Both the position numbers and the translations under genes were made by a program. Shown in pieces: positions 13,378 to 16,386 of a stretch of DNA of 16,386 nt (position 1 is the stretch's first letter; every line of letters starts with the position of its first letter). Where the stretch lies: contig DATAWX010000192.1 in NCBI GenBank assembly GCA_036266995.1, positions 1 to 16,386 of the forward strand, in the 5' to 3' direction. The notes below the pieces were generated by a model. It was not told the DNA's origin and did no database searches. It saw only the letters and a list, made by a program, of their open reading frames with translations. This DNA comes from GCA-003244245 sp036266995 (lineage in GTDB: Bacteria > Actinomycetota > Actinomycetes > Mycobacteriales > Pseudonocardiaceae).

Positions 13378-14406
13378 GTGCTCGACGAACTGCGTCATGT
13401 CGGCCTGGTTGCCTTGTTGTGCACCCTGCCGGTGGCCCTGCTCGGCGCACTGCTTCTGCAGCTCACGCGGCGGTACTCGATCACCGCCGCGGTCACCGTA
13501 CTGGTGCTCGTGCCGGTGGCCGCCACCCTGGCCGGGGTGCTGGGCGTCAACGGGTGGATGTTCACCCCCGTGCTGAGCACCGAGCTCGCGGTGGCCGCCG
13601 CGGTCGCCGCGGTGAGCGTACCGACCGGGCTGCTGCTCGGCCGGGGCATCGCGCAGGAGGTGACCTGGCAGCGGGAGGCCCGGGACCGGGACCGGGCGGC
13701 TGAGTCGGCGCGCCGCGAGCTGGTCGCCTGGATCAGCCACGACCTACGCACCCCGCTGGCCGGGATCCGAGCGATGACCGAGGCACTGGCTGACCGGGTG
13801 GTGGAAGACCCCGCTGAGGTCGCCCAGTACGCGCACCGCATCGGGCGCCAGACGCAGCGCCTCAGCGGCATGGTCGACGACCTGTTCCAGCTATCCAGGA
13901 TCAGCTCTGGGGCGCTGCGGTTGACGTTGTCCGCGATCCCGTTGGGCGAGGTCGTCTCCGAAGCCCTGGCCGCCGAAGCCGTCACCGCCGCCCGCAAGGG
14001 CGTCCGGTTGCGCGCCGATGCCGGCAGTCAATGGCCGGTCGTCCACGGCAGCGACCCGGAGCTGGCCCGGGTGCTGCGCAACCTGCTGTCCAACGCGATC
14101 CGGCACACGCCGCCGGACGGCACCGTGGTGGTCGCCGCAGGAGCCCGCGACGGGCAGGCGTGGTTACGCGTCGACGACGCCTGTGGCGGCATCCCCGAAC
14201 AGGACTTGGATCGGGTCTTCGACGTCGCCTACCGCGGCAACACCGCCCGCACCCCGGCATCCGCCGACGAATCCGGCGCCGGCCTGGGCCTGGCCATCGC
14301 GCGCGGCCTCGTCGAGGCCCACGCGGGCCACATCGAAGCCCGCAACCACGGACCGGGCTGCCGCTTCGAGATCCTCCTACCCCTGGCTCCCGCAAGTCCC
14401 GACTGA
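13378..14406 (+). CDS. Sensor histidine kinase
   Basis: This membrane histidine kinase is the partner of the preceding regulator. From GTG 13378 (AGGGGA 9 bases upstream; GTG 13369 would leave no spacing) it has 342 residues. Hydrophobic helices lie at about 7-28, 36-57 and 68-90. The extracytoplasmic part is tiny, so it probably senses within the membrane or through a partner protein. The phosphorylated His is H121 in the HisKA block WISHDLRTPLAGIRAM. The ATPase domain has the N-box NLLSNAIRHT (235-244), the G1 box DDACGGIP (266-273) and G2 SGAGLGLAIARG (299-310). The last line of the operon is followed by a palindromic repeat. The four-helix protein or the oxidoreductase could be its input, as an inference. 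Confidence 0.94.
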   Translation: MLDELRHVGLVALLCTLPVALLGALLLQLTRRYSITAAVTVLVLVPVAATLAGVLGVNGWMFTPVLSTELAVAAAVAAVSVPTGLLLGRGIAQEVTWQREARDRDRAAESARRELVAWISHDLRTPLAGIRAMTEALADRVVEDPAEVAQYAHRIGRQTQRLSGMVDDLFQLSRISSGALRLTLSAIPLGEVVSEALAAEAVTAARKGVRLRADAGSQWPVVHGSDPELARVLRNLLSNAIRHTPPDGTVVVAAGARDGQAWLRVDDACGGIPEQDLDRVFDVAYRGNTARTPASADESGAGLGLAIARGLVEAHAGHIEARNHGPGCRFEILLPLAPASPD

Positions 14407-14417
14407 GCGCCTTTTCG

Positions 14418-14479
14418 GCATTCAGCAGGCTCAGCGGGCTATTGGGATGCCGGTAACCCCGCTCAGCCCCGCTGAATGC
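14418..14479. repeat. Intergenic hairpin repeat, copy B (inverted relative to copy A)
   Basis: Segment 14418-14438 is the exact reverse complement of 9355-9375. It can fold back, imperfectly, on 14457-14479 because both ends carry GCATTCAGC/GCTGAATGC. It lies 12 bases after the kinase stop and before the acyltransferase promoter, so it probably also terminates the operon. Confidence 0.7.
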
Positions 14480-14507
14480 GGGTTGTTCGAGGGCTGGGGC
14501 CACCGGC

Positions 14508-14513
14508 TAGCGT
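14508..14513 (+). promoter_or_regulatory. -10 box of a probable leaderless acyltransferase promoter
   Basis: TAGCGT ends 6 bases before GTG 14520, so transcription would start at the start codon. TTGTTC at 14483-14488 is a weak -35 candidate with a 19-base spacer. Confidence 0.5.
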
Positions 14514-14519
14514 AAGGCG

Positions 14520-15287
14520 GTGACTGATGTGCCGTATCTCTGCGTTGCGCGTACCGCGGTGGGCTTGTTCCGGGCGATGGACCTACGGATCGACGTCGTC
14601 GGGCAGGAGCACGTCCCGGCCACCGGTGGCGGCGTGGTGGTGATGAACCACACCGGCTACCTCGATTTCGCGCTCGCCGCTCTGCCGTTCTGGCGCGAGC
14701 GTGACCGGCTGGTTCGCTTCATGGCCAAGCAGGAGGTCTTCAGTCATCGGGTGATGGGGTCGTTGATGCGCGCCATGCACCACATCCCGGTCGACCGCGC
14801 CGCAGGAGCGGCCTCCTTCCGGGCGGCGGTGGAGGCGCTGCGAGCGGGCGAATTGGTGGGGGTGTTCCCCGAGGCAACGATCAGTCGCAGCTTCTGTCTC
14901 AAGGAGTTCAAGTCCGGCGCCAGCCGGATGGCGCGCGCCGCGGGCGTCCCGCTGATCCCAGTGACACTGTGGGGCAGTCAGCGGGTGTGGACCAAGGGTC
15001 GCAAGCCCAGCCTCCGCGCCGCACGACATGTCCCGATCAACATCACCATCGGCGCACCACTGCAACCCAGCCGCGGGCGGGCTGTCGATGCCGCCCTGCT
15101 CGACGTGATGGGCGCGCTACTCGACTCGACTCGGGTGCGCTATCCGGATCCACCTGGTGACGACCCTTGGTGGGTGCCGGCGCACCTTGGGGGCACCGCT
15201 CCAACACCGCAGCAGGCCGCCGAACTCGACGCCGCTGAGCAGCTCGAGCGAGCGCAACGCCGCGAGGTTGGGGGTCGCGAGGCTTAG
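14520..15287 (+). CDS. PlsC-type 1-acylglycerol-3-phosphate acyltransferase-like protein
   Basis: This lysophospholipid acyltransferase-family protein probably acylates a glycerophosphate or related lipid acceptor at the inner face of the membrane. The 255 residues show motif I NHTGYLD (43-49) with catalytic H44 and D49, motif III-like FPEATISRS (116-124), KSGASRMA (131-138) and motif IV VPLIPVTLWG (143-152). The usual FPEGTRS reads FPEATIS here, a variant seen in some actinobacterial paralogues that may reflect acceptor preference. It starts at GTG 14520 with a leaderless-type promoter. It converges with the desaturase 13 bp away, placing two acyl-lipid enzymes together. Confidence 0.88.
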   Translation: MTDVPYLCVARTAVGLFRAMDLRIDVVGQEHVPATGGGVVVMNHTGYLDFALAALPFWRERDRLVRFMAKQEVFSHRVMGSLMRAMHHIPVDRAAGAASFRAAVEALRAGELVGVFPEATISRSFCLKEFKSGASRMARAAGVPLIPVTLWGSQRVWTKGRKPSLRAARHVPINITIGAPLQPSRGRAVDAALLDVMGALLDSTRVRYPDPPGDDPWWVPAHLGGTAPTPQQAAELDAAEQLERAQRREVGGREA

Positions 15288-15300
15288 CCGGGATGCCGTT

Positions 15301-16233
15301 TTACTGCCGCGCCGCAGCTCGAGCTTGGGCCTGCGCGCGGCGCTGCTCGAATCGGCTGGCCTGCCCGTCGAGTTGGGTGAGGAACTCGGCCAACTCGACG
15401 CGAGCCTTCTCTCCCTCCGCGTCGAGGCCTTCGAGGTCGAACACACCCCAGTGCCGCAGCAGCGGCAAGATCACTTCATCGTGGTGGATCCGGAGGTCAT
15501 AGATGCCGGCCCGGGCGATCTGCGCGGCTTTGCGGACAAAACCGGGGATGACGATGCCTGGCATGTTGAAGGCGATGACCTCGTCGGTGATCGCGCGCAG
15601 GGTGGGGCCGGGGGAGACGTCGAGGGCGGCCCTGAGCAGGTTGCGGTAGAAGACCATGTGCAGGTTCTCGTCGGTAGAGACTCGGGTGAGCAGCCGTTCG
15701 GCGATGGGGTCGCCGGCATGGCGGCCGGTGTTGCGATGCGAGATTCGGGTGGCGAGTTCCTGGAAGGAGACGTAGGCCAGCACATGGAGCAGTGGCGCCT
15801 CCTGGGTGTGGTAGCCGGTTTCCATGACCTGCATCCGGGCCCGCTCCAGCTCCACCGGGTCAACGCCCCGGGTCACCAGCAGGTAGTCGCGGATGCAGTA
15901 GGCGTGCCGACCCTCCTCGGCGGTCCAGCGGTGTACCCAGGTGCCCCAGGCGCCGTCGCGACCGAAGGCGCGCTCGATCTCCCGGTGATAGCTGGGCAGG
16001 TTGTCCTCGGTGAGGAGGTTGACCTCCAGCGCGGTTCTGGCGATCGGCGACAGCCGCGACTGCTCCGGGTCCCAGGCCTGCCCGCCGAGGTCGGCGTAGT
16101 CGCGGCCGAGACTCCACGGCACGTACTCGTGCGGCATCCACTCCTTGGCGGCGGCGAGATGCCGGTGGAGATTCTCGGTGACAATCGGCTCGAGTTCGTG
16201 TAGCAACCGGACGGTGTCCGAGGTCGTCGTCAT
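15301..16233 (-). CDS. desA: Acyl-[acyl-carrier-protein] desaturase, mycobacterial DesA type
   Basis: This is a soluble di-iron desaturase that introduces a double bond into acyl-ACP, supplying unsaturated or mycolate-type fatty acids. The 310 residues carry both ExxH iron-ligand motifs, EEGRH (106-110) and DENLH (188-192), with further ligand Glu at 76 (LLTEDN) and 159 (FQEL), all intact. I chose ATG 16233 because GAGGA lies about 6 bases upstream. An extension to 16374 runs into the palindrome and is not protein-like. The C-terminus is a charged, Ala/Arg/Gln-rich tail. A long plus-strand open frame over this gene is its antisense shadow. No gene lies between 16234 and the window end. Confidence 0.93.
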   Translation of the reverse strand: MTTTSDTVRLLHELEPIVTENLHRHLAAAKEWMPHEYVPWSLGRDYADLGGQAWDPEQSRLSPIARTALEVNLLTEDNLPSYHREIERAFGRDGAWGTWVHRWTAEEGRHAYCIRDYLLVTRGVDPVELERARMQVMETGYHTQEAPLLHVLAYVSFQELATRISHRNTGRHAGDPIAERLLTRVSTDENLHMVFYRNLLRAALDVSPGPTLRAITDEVIAFNMPGIVIPGFVRKAAQIARAGIYDLRIHHDEVILPLLRHWGVFDLEGLDAEGEKARVELAEFLTQLDGQASRFEQRRAQAQARAAARQ

Positions 16234-16327
16234 TGAAATCCTCAGCAGCAGATCGGGACGGCCTAGAAGTACCACCGTAGCGTTCACCACGCTGGGACCG
16301 TCCATCCCGCCTGCCCGGCACGCCATG

Positions 16328-16386
16328 ATCACTGTTTGTGTGTCGGGAACGACACGCCGTGTCGTTCCCGACACACAAACAGTGAT
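16328..16386. repeat. Perfect 28-bp inverted repeat at the window end
   Basis: Positions 16328-16355 are exactly complementary to 16359-16386, with a 3-nt loop (GCC). Each arm also contains a smaller hairpin, GTGTCG-GGAA-CGACAC on the left and GTGTCG-TTCC-CGACAC on the right. The match runs to the last base, so the repeat may extend further. It lies about 95 bases upstream of desA. Confidence 0.85.

Noticed and set aside
12527..13450. 307-residue minus-strand open frame
   Set aside because: It is the shadow of the response regulator, which has all receiver and winged-helix residues.
15157..16203. 348-residue plus-strand open frame
   Set aside because: It is antisense to the acyltransferase end and the complete desaturase, whose iron-ligand motifs are intact. 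The open frame is a high-GC shadow.
1..16386. CRISPR arrays, tRNA or rRNA genes
   Set aside because: No regularly spaced repeats of CRISPR length and no cloverleaf or ribosomal RNA sequence were seen on either strand.

Overview
The window reads as an actinomycete chromosome, probably Pseudonocardiales/Mycobacteriales-like. The evidence is high GC with G/C at third positions, GTG starts, many 4-base ATGA/GTGA gene overlaps, a DUF397 remnant, a class II fructose bisphosphatase and a mycobacterial-type acyl-ACP desaturase. The genus cannot be fixed from the sequence alone.

Positions 1-7640 look like accessory DNA. A minus-strand, translationally coupled graspetide (ATP-grasp RiPP) locus occupies 125-2354: precursor tgmA, ATP-grasp ligase tgmB and PIMT-like methyltransferase tgmC. 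The precursor carries two copies of its Thr-rich/acid-rich core. The methyltransferase is short and appears to read out through a hairpin. Upstream lies a small gene that looks frame-shifted (2483-2764, N-terminal half in another frame up to about 2867). Divergent from it is an XRE-TPR regulator (3099-4586) followed by a RibD/CMP-type zinc deaminase (4603-5067). Next comes a repeat-rich stretch without genes (5068-5512). After it is a conspicuously low-GC phage-type multi-zinc-finger endonuclease VII gene (5513-6559), then a DUF397 gene broken by two small indels, and a stretch of apparently decaying DNA (6960-7433). A small zinc-ribbon ORF ends at the border.

From 7634 on, the content is ordinary high-GC chromosome. 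glpX (minus) and gntK (plus) diverge over a tandem TGATCA repeat. A tight plus-strand operon follows (about 9450-14406): a DUF2064 transferase, a SAM methyltransferase, a membrane-anchored sulfite-oxidase-fold molybdopterin oxidoreductase, a four-helix membrane protein, an OmpR-type response regulator and its histidine kinase. The two-component pair may sense the product or redox state of the oxidoreductase system, but this is inference. The operon is bracketed by two inverted copies of a short dispersed hairpin repeat (9328-9378 and 14418-14479). A PlsC-like acyltransferase (plus) and an acyl-ACP desaturase (minus) then converge. The window ends exactly on a perfect 28-bp inverted repeat.

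The best candidate for something new is the double-core graspetide with a truncated aspartimide-type methyltransferase.
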